A stretch of DNA of 10,208 bases from Larix sibirica (GCA_004151065.3 NWUY0300094988.1:1-10208); one strand, 5' to 3'; counted from the stretch's first letter, positions 1 to 8,830 are shown. The notes: a model not told the origin generated them from the letters alone. Numbers and translations are program-made.

Positions 1-341
1 ATGACAATACTTCAATTTCTCTGTCGTGGATCCATCATACAGTTGATGATCATGAGGCAAATCATAATGTAGTATATTATCTTCTGATGTAGCACTCTAT
101 TTTGCAAGATTCGATATCTGTAATATATGGACAGGTCTCCGAATCGATCATGAAAACAAGCCCAGTACACCTTCCCACTCTCCCCTGCAACCTACATCCC
201 AATCCTGAAATGTAGACTGGTATACTGTCATTTCCCTTCTCTAGAATTGCCTCTCACTGCAGACTTTAAGAAGAGTGTCATCCAGAATACAACTTACTAC
301 TGCTGCATTTTAAGGATGGTTCTAAAGGCTCAGGAATTAGC

Positions 342-394
342 CTCATTGTCATTTTGTCTAAAATAGTCGTTTATAGCACTCATTGTCATTTTGT
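342..394. repeat. Short direct repeat, 16 bp, spaced 37 bp
   Basis: The 16-mer CTCATTGTCATTTTGT occurs at 342-357 and again at 379-394. Each copy is followed by a T/A-rich stretch. It looks like a local slippage duplication. No function is implied. Confidence 0.7.
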
Positions 395-1018
395 TAAATT
401 CACCCTGACATGCTATATTTTTTCTATGGAAATAAATCCTCTGGGAACTCTAGGTTCTTTCTCCCCATTTTGAGAATGGTACCTACTGTCTAATGGGTGG
501 GTTAGTAGGAAGGCTGAGAGGATTGACAATAGATGTATATGGATACTATTTGGCCACAATGTGTTCCTTGATTCACATACCCCCTTATCTAGGATTATAA
601 ATGTGACAAAATCTCAGATAATCTCAAAGGGGAGATCTGTTACTAGAGTCTTAAGTTATCATTATAAGTGAATGCCAATGTGACCACCAGAGTGCAATAG
701 CATCTCAAGAATCCTAGCAATGCAAGTCTTGGTGATCAGGATCAGCTAAAAGATAGGACAATTCAGAGAACATTATCATGTCCATTCTATATCATTTACT
801 CTAAAAACTAATGTGCCTTAGGTGCAGTTTAAATGAGTATGACATCCTCCAGACAAGAATGATCGAGTAAAGCGAATAAAAATCCAAACTTCCATTACGA
901 AGTCACAATACTTGAAAAACAGAATAATCAAGAAAGAGGACAGCAATAATGAGCTTGAGGAACAGAACTGAAGAGCAGTGCAATAACTGAAACAAAAAAT
1001 GAGATCGGTGAACCAGTG

Positions 1019-1045
1019 ATTGACATTCTATAAGAAAATGTCAAT
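1019..1045. repeat. Small perfect inverted repeat (9-bp arms, 9-bp loop)
   Basis: ATTGACATT at 1019-1027 is the exact reverse complement of AATGTCAAT at 1037-1045. The match does not extend beyond 9 bp. In AT-rich DNA this can arise by chance, and no target duplication or element body surrounds it. Confidence 0.4.
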
Positions 1046-1525
1046 TGTGTTTGGAAATCAAGTACTTATGTGGAGCTTTGTGCTCAAATACTTTCTGTTA
1101 CCTCCCCATTTGACAAGGTAAACCCTCTGCACACCCCCTTCCATTCTGGCCCACTGATAAGTCAAATAACTCAATAAAAACAGTCCTCTTCCAACATAGA
1201 TTACCATCTTTTGGGTTAGTAGACTGATTTTATAATAACAAAAAGATCAGCTGTAAAAGAAAATCATATTAAATAAATTAGTTATTGAAGTCTATGTTGT
1301 CCTTTCCATTAAAGCATTTAGAATGATGAACAGATCAACTCTCTTAAGATTCAACAAGAACTCATTAGATGAAATGTATATGGTGTTACAAAAGCAAATG
1401 TAGCAGCCTTTCAGCTACAGTCTGGTTAAAATATTCGGATTCTTTAGTTCCTCAATATTTAGGTCCATGTATGTTTAGTTAATGTGATGAAATGCAAAAG
1501 AAGAAGCATTATCTTTTTTCTGCAG

Positions 1526-1673
1526 GCTGGTAAGGAACATTTGGAGAGTGGAACTCATTGAAGGAAAATATTTGACCTTACAAAAAATGCTCCTTCTTAA
1601 TCCAGAGAGGCCAGTTGTTTACTCGAGCAATGGAGGAGGATCAGTCTGGGGATCTTCAAAGCTTGCTAATCAG
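1526..1673 (+). CDS. Internal exon of an unrecognised protein-coding gene
   Basis: This 148-bp segment is open throughout in the frame starting at 1527 (49 codons). It is bounded by a strong plant acceptor (T-rich tract plus TGCAG, 1511-1525) and a consensus donor, CAG|GTAAAG, at 1671-1679. Codon content is balanced and more GC-rich than the flanks. The product begins LVRNIWRVELIEGKYLTLQK and later contains NPERPVVYSSNGGGSVWG, ending ...SSKLANQ. The exon enters with one base of a split codon and ends on a whole codon. The Gly-rich NGGGSVWG stretch looks like a surface loop. I do not recognise the family and assign no function. The next likely exon (2134-2257) lies 460 bp downstream on the same strand. 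It could be a live gene with long introns or a decayed gene fragment. Confidence 0.6.
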
Positions 1674-2133
1674 GTAAAGGGTGTTGGATATTCTTGCTCT
1701 TTGTTGCTCAATGTGGGAGACTGAATTCTGTAAAGAATTACATTTGGTAGCTTATTGAAAGTATGTTGTGTTCTTTTGTTTTCATGCTGTGCATTTGTTT
1801 GTTTAGAATGTCGATCTTTGCATAGAGATATTCTTGCCTATCTCTATGCCTATTATGATCAATGCTCACAATGACAAGAAGATTGATTAACTCCTGGTAG
1901 TTGGCAGTGATATGGCAGTCATCTGTTATTTGTAAATTCCTGTGTCTATATTTTATCAATGGCTTGGATGTTATTCATGTGAGGAGAAAACTTGTTTGGG
2001 AAATTTTAGTTTCAGCACCATACAATTATACCCTCTACTTAACTTCCACGCTCAGCTAGGCCTTTATGAGTCTTGAATGTGTATTCCTCCTTCGTTTTAG
2101 GTAACAACAAATTATTTGCAAAATTTATTCTAG
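1674..2133 (+). other. Probable intron between two candidate exons
   Basis: The stretch starts GTAAAG and ends TTATTCTAG, has T-rich composition and stops in all forward frames. A second acceptor-like site (GTTTGTTTAG) ends at 1808, but the open segment after it has no usable donor before a stop. The flanking exons end and begin in different phases (0 and 2), so a small unseen exon may lie inside, or the gene model is broken. Confidence 0.45.
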
Positions 2134-2257
2134 CTCTAGAGGTTTCACTTTGGACTTTAATCATGTGGTATGGTATGTTGCTGGACAGCCCTCTGTTATG
2201 GACTTCTTGGCAGAGTTGGGGCAAGCAATACGTAGAGCAAACAATAATCAAGTCAAT
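2134..2257 (+). CDS. Second exon of the same unrecognised gene (candidate)
   Basis: The open frame from 2135 reads SRGF and continues FTLDFNHVVWYVAGQPSVMD, then FLAELGQAIRRANNNQVN. This is a balanced, globular-looking composition with a likely amphipathic helix (FLAELGQAIRRA). The left edge is an acceptor at TTATTCTAG (2125-2133) or at CTCTAG (2134-2139); both leave the same phase. The right edge is a good donor, AAT|GTGAGT, at 2258. If that donor is not used, the frame runs on seven codons (VSILPK, then TAA at 2276-2278), so this could also be the C-terminal end. Other forward frames here contain stops, apart from a compositionally poor one. I do not recognise the family. Linkage to the 1526-1673 exon rests on strand, distance and similar coding quality. 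Confidence 0.5.
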
Positions 2258-3502
2258 GTGAGTATTTTACCAAAGTAAAAAAACTGTGAAAGTGGTTTCT
2301 TTCATTAACAGTGATTTACTTAAGTTGCATGTTATACGTAGGTAGAAAGTTGATGTTTAAACTTAGTTGAAGAGTGTGGCCATGGTTCATACATGAATTG
2401 GTTCATTGGAAGCATCGCAGGGGGAGAGAACTAGTGGAGCAAAATAGGAAGCAATCTTGTAAAGACTACTGGCTTTGTCCACTCAAAGAATTGACACGTT
2501 TCTGACTTGTTAAGGGTTCAGATAATAGATTTGTGCTCTTAGAGGTTGAGAACAAATTTCCTTTGTTTATTGTTTCAGCAAAGTGGTCTATTATTTTATC
2601 CAATTCTGTGACATTTGTTTCTGAATTACTGTAGAGGTTATCACTCCTATCTCAAAACCAAGTAAAATATGGGAGTTGGAATAGTCAGTTTTTTAAAGCT
2701 TGGTCCTATCAATAATTGGGATCTGCATTTTGACAGTGTCCTCTGTATAGTAGCATTTAGAATTATCGTATACAAAAAAGAATTGTCGGGCCCTATCCTA
2801 TTGCTTTTCTTGTCCTGTTATTTCAAGAATCTCTGCTACTACACAACTTAAAATCCTGTGATCCTATTTGATATCTCTCTTTTAGCTAATCTGAATATTG
2901 AATCTCGTTCATTTCTAAACTGTAGTTATATAGGAATTTATAGTGCATCTTTAACATCAACAAAAACCAGATACTGTATGGAGACAGACTTTTCCACTTC
3001 TTGTATTATCCTTTGTATTTGTCATTAGGGAGAGCTCGGATGTATTGGTCTCTGAGATGTGGCTTTAAACTTTTAAAGTAATTGAAAATGTTTAGTGGAT
3101 GGATTTGGGCAATACTTGTGGTATGTCAGTTGGTGTCTTGTTTAGCTTGGTTTGGATACGGATAGTTGCATTTGTGTATGCATTTATCAGTTTCCTCAAT
3201 ACTGTTCTAGATCTGTTCTCTCAAATGGCTGCTTTGTTCATTTGTTTATTTTAAATTACCAAGGGAATCTTTTCTAAGTTTTCGCGACTTTAAACTAATC
3301 GAAAATTCAATATACAAATGGATTAATTATGTATGTCCGAGTCTCTTCACATATGTGTTGAAAATGCAGAGTCCAAAGCAAAATAGAAAAGGAAGACGAA
3401 CTCAAGTAAAATGAAAACACCGTTGAGACAATAGCTTTCAACCGTCAAAACAATTTCTTATAACTGCATTTAAACAATCACTGAAGCAAGACACAGACAT
3501 AC
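2258..3502. other. Non-coding stretch, likely intron or downstream flank
   Basis: No supported gene or repeat was found. The sequence is T-rich on the + strand, as in plant introns. Acceptor-like sites occur near 2578 (TTGTTTCAG) and 2634 (TTACTGTAG), but the reading frames after them are short and end in stops within about 30 codons. A 60-codon open frame at 2669-2851 has hydrophobic, low-information content and is probably chance. Confidence 0.45.
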
Positions 3503-3592
3503 CCCAAAGTTGTGAGGGAGTATATGCAGTGAAATCGATTTCTGGAACAGGTGCTACACCTCTTTTCAATATTCTTGGCAGTTCTATTGCAG
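3503..3592 (-). CDS. Weak candidate exon on the minus strand
   Basis: Read on the minus strand, a 90-bp open segment encodes a peptide containing ELPRILKRGVAPVPEIDF and then TAYTPSQLW. It is bounded by an acceptor-like CTACTTTTAGAG and a strong donor, TTTGGG|GTATGT (at 3502 downward). With these limits it would be a phase 1-1 exon. Against it, the opposite strand is also open across the same bases (about 75 codons, no ATG, containing GVYAVKSISGTGATPLF), the pyrimidine tract before the acceptor is poor, and no partner exon was found. I do not recognise the peptide. The orientation conflicts with the + strand exons at 1526-2257, so it would belong to a different gene or a gene fragment. Confidence 0.25.
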
Positions 3593-3594
3593 CT

Positions 3595-3980
3595 CTAAAA
3601 GTAGATTACAGATATCATATGACACACTGGAATTATCGTTCCTCTTGGCTCTCTTGAAACTGGGGCTTAAAGAGAATATGTAAGGTAAATGTTGGTATTA
3701 ACTGAGGGTAATGTTATTAGTTATATATGGGACTTAATCCATCATTAGAAAACTGGGAGGATGAAGATGGTTGCTGTGTTTGACATATTACATGACACTT
3801 TTACTAAATAATTAGTGAATAATTATTGGCAAGAAGAAACAAGAAGAAAGAACTCAACATTTATGTTATATAAATTAATTATCTATGCGAAGGGCTCTTG
3901 TTGATGGACCAACTTATTGAGGCCACCGGTATATTTATATTTTTAACTTATTAATGTTACAAGCATAATATATGGTTATG
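3595..3980. other. AT-rich stretch without features
   Basis: No gene, RNA or clear repeat was found. The last 150 bp is strongly AT-rich with TATA-like runs, which carry no weight as promoters in this background. Confidence 0.4.
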
Positions 3981-4036
3981 GATGTACCTAATTATTCTTT
4001 GGGGCATATGACTATAGATGTGCCTAATTACTCTTT
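3981..4036. repeat. Imperfect 36-bp tandem duplication
   Basis: GATGTACCTAATTATTCTTT at 3981-4000 recurs as GATGTGCCTAATTACTCTTT at 4017-4036 (18 of 20 identical, both differences transitions). The second copy runs into the 127-bp duplication that begins at 4032, so this whole stretch has undergone repeated local duplication. Confidence 0.7.
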
Positions 4037-4285
4037 GTGCAATGCTTATGATGTACAAATTTATTGACTACAAATAACAAAGGGAGACAACAAAGAAATG
4101 TACCAGTGAAATGTAAACATTATTATTATTGTTATTTTATCTTTAGTTTTTTTAAGTATCTTTGTGCAATGCTTATGGCGTACAAATTTATTGACTACAA
4201 ATAACAAAGGGAGACAACAAAGAAATGTATCAGTGAAATGCAAACATTATTATTATTGTTATTTTATCTTTAGTTTTTTTAAGTA
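4032..4285. repeat. 127-bp perfect-length tandem duplication
   Basis: Copy 1 (4032-4158) and copy 2 (4159-4285) align without gaps and differ at only 4 of 127 positions, all transitions. Each copy contains a (TTA)n-like run and a T-tract and has no coding content. The short minus-strand open frame across the junction simply reads the two copies in succession. High identity implies a recent duplication compared with the heavily eroded DNA to its right. Confidence 0.9.
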
Positions 4286-4423
4286 TTATGTTTGGCCAAC
4301 ATTTTGAGGACAGATGTTAGAATCTCTTTAATGTTGAGCAGTAAAATTTAATATAGATCTATTTCATAAGTTTATTTGTGTTTGTCTAATTTATTACATA
4401 TATTTTTTAATTTTAAATAGTGA

Positions 4424-4438
4424 ATATATATATATATA
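4424..4438. repeat. (AT)n microsatellite, about 7 units
   Basis: An uninterrupted alternating A/T tract lies in very AT-rich DNA. It may be polymorphic. Confidence 0.8.
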
Positions 4439-5127
4439 GTCAACATGCATTACAAATGTGACATCTCATCCACCTAGGTTGTAGAAAGATCACCAATAAA
4501 AAATAAGGAAATTGTCATGAGCAATTAGAATTGGTTATTAACATGATCATTGCTAGCCATGTTGGGAATTCTAGTGTTGTTATTGTTCATTCTCTTGGCT
4601 ATTAGCCCTAGCAATAAAAAATATGCCATTAGTGTTTCAATTGGTGTAGATGGTGGAGGGTCATTGTATTCACTTTTATTGGCTACCTTGTAGTGTTAGG
4701 AGGTTCATCTTTCAACGAGTAGAGAGTCCTTAAAAGCATTAGCATCCTCCAAGATGGTCATTCATATGTGTGGGCCACTGCCATCTAGGTATTAGGGTGG
4801 GTTATTGTCATAGTGACCATGTGGCCAACTCTATTGTCCTTGTTCTCACTTATTTGTATGCTTGGTGTTGTAGATAGTATTCACTAGACCCTAATGCTAG
4901 TGTTAGGGTGGCATAAGGGATCTAGTTGGGAAAAGTTATAGAGGGATTTTATTCATTGTGCACGATATCCCATCCCAATAATCAAGCCATTATGATTTGT
5001 GCTCAAGGTCCAAGGTAATGTCTACCCAAGTTTGAACACGTAAGGACATATATTTATCTTGAATACAGAAGGAAATTTTATATGTTATCTTAAATATACA
5101 AGTTCATCATTGGAAATCTATCAAACA
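4439..5127. other. Eroded intergenic DNA, no gene seen
   Basis: All frames have frequent stops on both strands. CG dinucleotides are scarce while TG and CA are common, as expected for old, methylated transposon-derived plant DNA. No RT, integrase, gag or transposase motif could be recovered by eye. Confidence 0.45.
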
Positions 5128-5278
5128 ACAATTTGACCTTTTAAGTAAAAGTGGGCCTTTAGAAACATTGTCACACAATTTCGACTCTCTAGTAAAAGTA
5201 GGGCTATAGAAACATTGTCATGCACTTTTAATCTTGTAAGTAAAAGTGGGCCTATAGAAACATTGCCACACAATTCCA
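5128..5278. repeat. Three-copy tandem repeat, about 47-bp unit
   Basis: The core AGTAAAAGT(G/A)GG followed by C(C)TNTAGAAACATTG recurs with starts at 5144, 5191 and 5239 (spacings 47 and 48 bp). Each core is preceded by a diverged ACAATTT-like segment and followed by (T/C)CACACAATT or a variant. The copies differ by scattered substitutions and small indels, so this is an older duplication than the one at 4032-4285. No coding sense is evident. Confidence 0.85.
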
Positions 5279-5870
5279 TTGCCTAATTGGAGGTTTCTTT
5301 AACTTTTCAATGAAGCCAAAACAAGTATTTAGCATTTTGGCCCTTTTGTAGAGAGCATATGGGCTAGTGCCATGCCTAGATAAGAAAGTTAATGTGCAAC
5401 AACAATGGTGCCATCGAACATTGGCTATGCAAACATGGTGTAATTAGATTCCAAAGGAACCTCCCATATTCTCACAATGTGTAGACCCAAAGGTAACATT
5501 TGAGTGATTTTTTTAATCTTGTTTAATCTTACATCTAGGGTTAGTTTTTGGTAGAGCCATTTGCAATTGATGATTGGGTTATAATGGACCAATTTTTTTG
5601 TGCAATTCTAGACCTAATCCTCACTCATTTTTTCAAGGTTTAAAACCAACTTTACAGGTCCATGTTAAAAAATACATTTAGTCGAATTGTCATTAGTCCT
5701 AATGTGTTTGGCTCTTCTTACCTTAGAAGTCTTGATTTTATGTTGGTGTTTGGTTGTGTGGGTTACAACGCCTCATTGTAGGGGTTCAATTGAAATTTAA
5801 AGCATTTTATTGTGATTTTCAAAGTGTTGGTTGGATCACAAACTTTACTTTTCTTTACCACTAAGATTCT
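5279..5870. other. Eroded intergenic DNA, no gene seen
   Basis: The sequence is AT-rich with frequent stops and few CG dinucleotides. No recognisable motif or repeat was found apart from scattered similarity in base composition to the neighbouring stretches. Confidence 0.4.
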
Positions 5871-6180
5871 CTCCCAAAGTTGCAAAGGTAGGAGAATATT
5901 TGAGCAATATAAGTCCAACATGTCATTCACCTCTCTGCCAAGTGATCATATTCTAAAATGAATACCATCTTACTTAGTATAATGTCATGGATTATCATGG
6001 GTGTACCAATTAAACTTAGAATTATTCATTATTCTATAATTTGATCTTTCAAAACACTCCCAAAGTTGCATAGGAACATTATTTGAGCAATGTAATTCAA
6101 CCACCCCACATCTTCCCTTTGTCAAGTGATTATATTTTAAAATAAAAGTTATCTTGCTTAGTATAATGGCATGGATAGAA
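5871..6180. repeat. Diverged 186-bp duplication (two copies)
   Basis: A segment starting CTCCCAAAGTTGCA at 5871 recurs at 6057. Both copies then pass through ATTTGAGCAAT, CCAAGTGAT or TCAAGTGAT, AT(T/A)TT(C/T)TAAAAT and CTTAGTATAATG(T/G)CATGGAT in the same order, ending near 5994 and 6178. The matched part is about 120 bp, and the 60 bp between copies has weaker similarity to the DNA before copy 1. Shortly after, the 14-mer TAGAAAGCAAGTCA occurs at 6176-6189 and again at 6234-6247. Confidence 0.8.
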
Positions 6181-6247
6181 AGCAAGTCATGTACAACTTC
6201 TCTTGGTTTGATCACCTATTGTTAGGGTAAGTGTAGAAAGCAAGTCA

Positions 6248-6977
6248 AAGGGCAAACATAAAGTTAGTGATAAGGTAAGTGGTGGCGATCATCTTAGGCA
6301 ACTCAACATATTATTTTCGGTTAGCTAGGTGGATCAATGACATTATTCATTGTTTTATGTTCTCTATTTCTTTATGTCAGTTTTTTATATATGAATACAC
6401 TTACCTCATCCAATTGATCATATGTTCATTACTATGCTCCCCACCCCAATACTTCACTTATCATAACCCTATACCCCTCACCCCCGAAGCTCTATCTATC
6501 ATATGCCAATGCTTGTTCTTTACTATGGAAAGCTATAACTTGTGGCTAGGCTAATAGTGTGGGTGCGCTTTGCCTAAGTGGCCTTTCCTGCAATGGATCA
6601 ACATATTTGCTTTCTTCTTTAATGAATCTTCCCTATCCCAATCATCATGGTTGTATTAACCAATTTATTATTGGATAATATGATCCTTTGATTGTTTTGA
6701 GCTCATTGCAAAAGTGGATGAATATAATATTATTTCAATGGTGTTATTGGAGAATCGTCGTTATGGGTAAAAAACATTAGAGCTTATATAAAGGGTTGCC
6801 TTCTAACAACAATGTCAATCTGTCCAATGTTATGCCTAATTTCAATTTAATTTGTAGAAACTTGGAAGTCATGACTATGTGGAAAGAATTGCCCATAGGT
6901 TAAAATATGATTACTTGTAGGCATTGGATAACTGGTGCAAGCAAGGCTTTGTTTAATTTTGAGATCTAATAATTATG
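6248..6977. other. Intergenic stretch, no supported gene
   Basis: A 91-codon open frame at 6279-6554 has a hydrophobic, Ile/Phe/Tyr-rich composition typical of chance frames in T-rich DNA. It has no recognisable motif and I do not call it. The part near 6840-6950 may be a very diverged further copy of the 200-bp unit that follows, but I could not align it convincingly. Confidence 0.4.
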
Positions 6978-7547
6978 TTTGAAGTCAAAATGGTTAAGAA
7001 CAATTGGACAATGAACTAGAGTAAATGACAACTTAGCCAAGGAAACAATGAACTATTTGCATATTGATATGTCGATCAAGCCTGGTAAGTGGTGTTTGTT
7101 AAAATGACTCTCAAGTGTCAACATGATCAATTGGCATATTATAGTTAATACACTTCATGATTTATTCACCTCTAGTTTCAAGTGAAATTATGGTTGGGAG
7201 AACTTGGGCATAAAGAACTAAACTAAATGATAATTTAGATAAGGAAATAAGGGATTAAGAATTTATCTGGCATAAACATAGACAAGGCAACAAAGGCCTA
7301 AGAATATATCTTGTATATAGACATGTCAATCAAGCCCAATTATGAGTGTATGTTAGAATAACTCATAATTAACACCACCCAACATGAGATGGTAACCTAG
7401 GGTGAAGAGTTGAAGACCCCTCAATCTTCATTTATTCATCACTAGTTTGAAGTTGAATTAAAATTATGTACAATTGGACACAAAGAATTAGACTAAATGA
7501 TAATTTAGATAGGGCAATAAGGGACCACAAATATATATTGCTTAAAT
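6978..7547. repeat. Left part of an array of about 200-bp units
   Basis: Units begin with TTTGAAGT-like sequence at 6978, 7176 and 7446. Each carries an AAAGAACTAAACTAAATGAT-like segment, then AATTTAGATAAGG, CAATAAGGGACTAAGAATAT, CATGTCAATCAAGCCC and, in the better copies, CACCCAACA and CCTAGGGTGAA. Unit lengths are about 198 bp, 270 bp and a third that is cut by the LINE. The second is long partly because a 43-bp piece is itself duplicated (7241-7283 and 7284-7327). The first unit is the most diverged. The array resumes at about 8831 on the other side of the LINE. Confidence 0.8.
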
Positions 7548-7650
7548 ATGGATGACAATAAGAAACTAACCAAAAACCCAAAGACCGAGGACTTCACTGT
7601 AAAACTTGGTTACAAGACAAAAGGGAAGCCATGCATAGGGGGGCCTAAAA

Positions 7651-8142
7651 TGGTGGTGGAGCCTAATTCGGAAGATTAGCGCTTCGTTAAAATGCAAAAT
7701 TACTTTTTGGATAGCCCTTAACAATAAACTAATTCCCTAGGACAATGGGCTTAAGCGGGCCTAGTGCGGGCCTGGTCGTTGTTCTTTATGCTTTTCTAAT
7801 GAGGAATTTGTCACTCATTTATGCATTTACTGCTCTTATGCAACACAGGTATGGAAAAGGATTCAAGACAAGCTGAACCCACGGGCAGGTTGGACCAAAA
7901 TTAATCTCGAAGCTTGTTTCAAAGAATGGATTGTTGATCGCACGATTCGTCTCTACTCAAGGCTCCCTAGCATAATGGTGTCCAACGTTTGTTGGGCTCA
8001 GAACAACAACATTTTCAATGAAAAACTCATTCCTCTGGAAGTTGTGGTCGATATCACCCTTTTGATGGTAGTGAATTACAAAGCAAAGGTAAAATCCAAG
8101 GAGCCCTGTCTTCCAATAATGTCGGCTTTAGACTATGAAATT
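7651..8142 (+). pseudogene. LINE ORF2 fragment: zinc-binding RVT region and linker
   Basis: In one frame the sequence reads WWWSLIRKISASLKCKITFW, then IALNNKLIP*DNGLKRA*CGP, then RCSLCFSNEEFVTHLCIYCS and YATQVWKRI. This matches the zf-RVT region of plant LINE ORF2 proteins. Putative zinc ligands are all present: C at 7780 and 7789, H at 7816, C at 7831 (C-x2-C ... H-x4-C). The region lies between the RT core and RNase H and likely helps bind nucleic acid. The two internal stops (TAG at 7738-7740 and 7762-7764) fall where relatives usually have Trp, so TGG to TAG changes are the likely cause. The open part continues through a linker containing WAQNNNIFNEKLIP into RNase H. A frame change separates it from the upstream DFTVKLGYK motif. 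Confidence 0.85.
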
Positions 8143-8600
8143 CCATGGAGCTTTTTCGACGAGGCCTATCAAGGGCACCCCCTTGCATGTTCAATCGAAA
8201 TGGTTCTCCATCTAAAGTAAATCCACTACATACACATTGGTTATGCCTCGGGGGTTGGCACAAATAACAGAGCATAGTTCATAGCACTATGGAAACTTCC
8301 TGGAAACAACTGTAAGAAAAGATATTAAAAAACTACAAATGATTGGAGATTCCAAGGTAGTCATTCATGAGTGGGCAAGACATAAGGAAAATGTTCACAT
8401 AATTAGGTTGGAATCGTTGCTACGAGATATCAAGGTCTTTCCAATCCTTTGAGTGATTGTCTTTCGACCTCATTCTACATGAACTCGATGAAAAAGCGGA
8501 CTTGCTCTCAAAGGAAGCTTTACAACTCCCAGTTGGGGCTTTTGGTTATTATGAGTTCACAGAGGGGAAGAAAATTGCAGCTATGGAATTTCATCTGTAA
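8143..8600 (+). pseudogene. LINE RNase H (RVT_3-type), broken
   Basis: This domain would cleave the RNA strand of RNA:DNA hybrids during target-primed reverse transcription. The PWSFFDEAYQGHP motif carries the first catalytic Asp (8158-8160), but the following Gly of the usual DGA is Glu. A TAA interrupts at 8218-8220. The NNRAEF motif reads NNRA*F, so the catalytic Glu codon is a TAG (8275-8277). A frame change near 8295-8302 leads to LQMIGDSKVVI with the third acidic residue (Asp, 8348-8350). A second frame change near 8438-8442 leads to QSFE*LSF (TGA at 8454-8456, where Trp is usual) and HELDEKADLLSKEALQLP with the final Asp at 8499-8501. The ORF ends at TAA 8598-8600. All four catalytic positions are identifiable, but the enzyme cannot be made. 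Confidence 0.88.
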
Positions 8601-8830
8601 GAACCAGGGAATGCATGGAGAAGGAAGAAATGACATGGAATGGGTGTTTTGATTATGATCTTTTTTGGTCTTTTTGGTCTTTTTGTATAGACTTTTGTAT
8701 ACTTGATAGATAAAGAAGCTTGATTGTTTAGAATAGAATGCTACAGGCAGTATCATAGGCAGACATTGGACAATAACATGTATATTCATCTTTGAATATA
8801 AAAGTTTTTTTTCTTTAGAAATAAAAAAAC
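8601..8830 (+). other. LINE 3' UTR and A-rich tail
   Basis: Non-coding sequence downstream of the RNase H stop, with repeated TTTTTGGTC (about 8660-8683), a T-run (8804-8813) and a short A-rich end (8819-8829) where the 200-bp array resumes. This fits a degraded LINE 3' end with eroded poly(A). Confidence 0.6.

Larger units (their letters stand above)
1..1525. other. Non-coding stretch, probably intron or gene flank
   Basis: No open segment in this stretch has convincing coding character on either strand. It ends in a good plant 3' splice site, a T-rich tract followed by TGCAG at 1521-1525, so at least its right part is likely the intron upstream of the exon at 1526. Base composition is mildly AT-rich without strong low complexity. 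It holds a short direct repeat (342-394) and a 9-bp-stem inverted repeat (1019-1045). A purine-rich AAAGGGGAGATC followed by TGTTA near 627-641 resembles a polypurine tract next to an LTR start, but no matching LTR was found. Confidence 0.5.
7548..8830 (+). mobile_element. 5'-truncated, decayed plant LINE with C-terminal RNase H
   Basis: This is the 3' end of a non-LTR retrotransposon of the plant L1-like group whose ORF2 ends in an RVT_3-type RNase H. In order it shows: a DFTVKLGYK motif (frame of 7590), common just before the zinc-binding region; the zinc-binding RVT-like region (about 7650-8140); RNase H (8143-8600); a 3' UTR with TTTTTGGTC repeats; and an A-rich end (AAATAAAAAAAC, to 8830). 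Endonuclease and the RT core are absent, as usual for 5'-truncated insertions. At least three frame changes and several stops make it non-functional. The insertion splits one unit of the 200-bp array. CG dinucleotides are commoner here than in the flanking DNA, which suggests it is younger than its surroundings. Exact ends are uncertain by some tens of bases. Confidence 0.85.

Noticed and set aside
300-480. Open frame containing KDGSKGSGISLIVI followed 38 residues later by a Glu, resembling the first two RNase H acidic motifs
   Set aside because: Only two short motifs fit, the third and fourth acidic motifs are missing, the frame ends at a stop near 472 and the surrounding residues do not resemble any RNase H I know.
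620-650. Polypurine-tract-like AAAGGGGAGATC followed by TGTTA, suggesting the start of a 3' LTR
   Set aside because: No second LTR copy, no ...CA end with a target duplication and no retrotransposon coding region next to it in the window.
2039-2261. Overlapping 70-codon (-) and 62-codon (+) open frames at the second exon
   Set aside because: Both are shadows. The third frame (from 2135 on the plus strand) gives the protein-like sequence with proper splice borders.
2634-2720. Possible third exon after the TTACTGTAG acceptor at about 2634
   Set aside because: The in-phase reading ends in a stop after about 26 codons, and its composition is not clearly coding. It could be a terminal exon, but there is no support beyond the acceptor.
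6279-6554. 91-codon open frame with hydrophobic composition
   Set aside because: Composition is what T-rich DNA gives by chance; no motif, no splice or initiation context, no repeat partner.
6555-6600. tRNA A-box-like GCCTAAGTGG, hinting at a SINE
   Set aside because: No B box at the right distance, no tRNA-like fold and no A-rich tail nearby.
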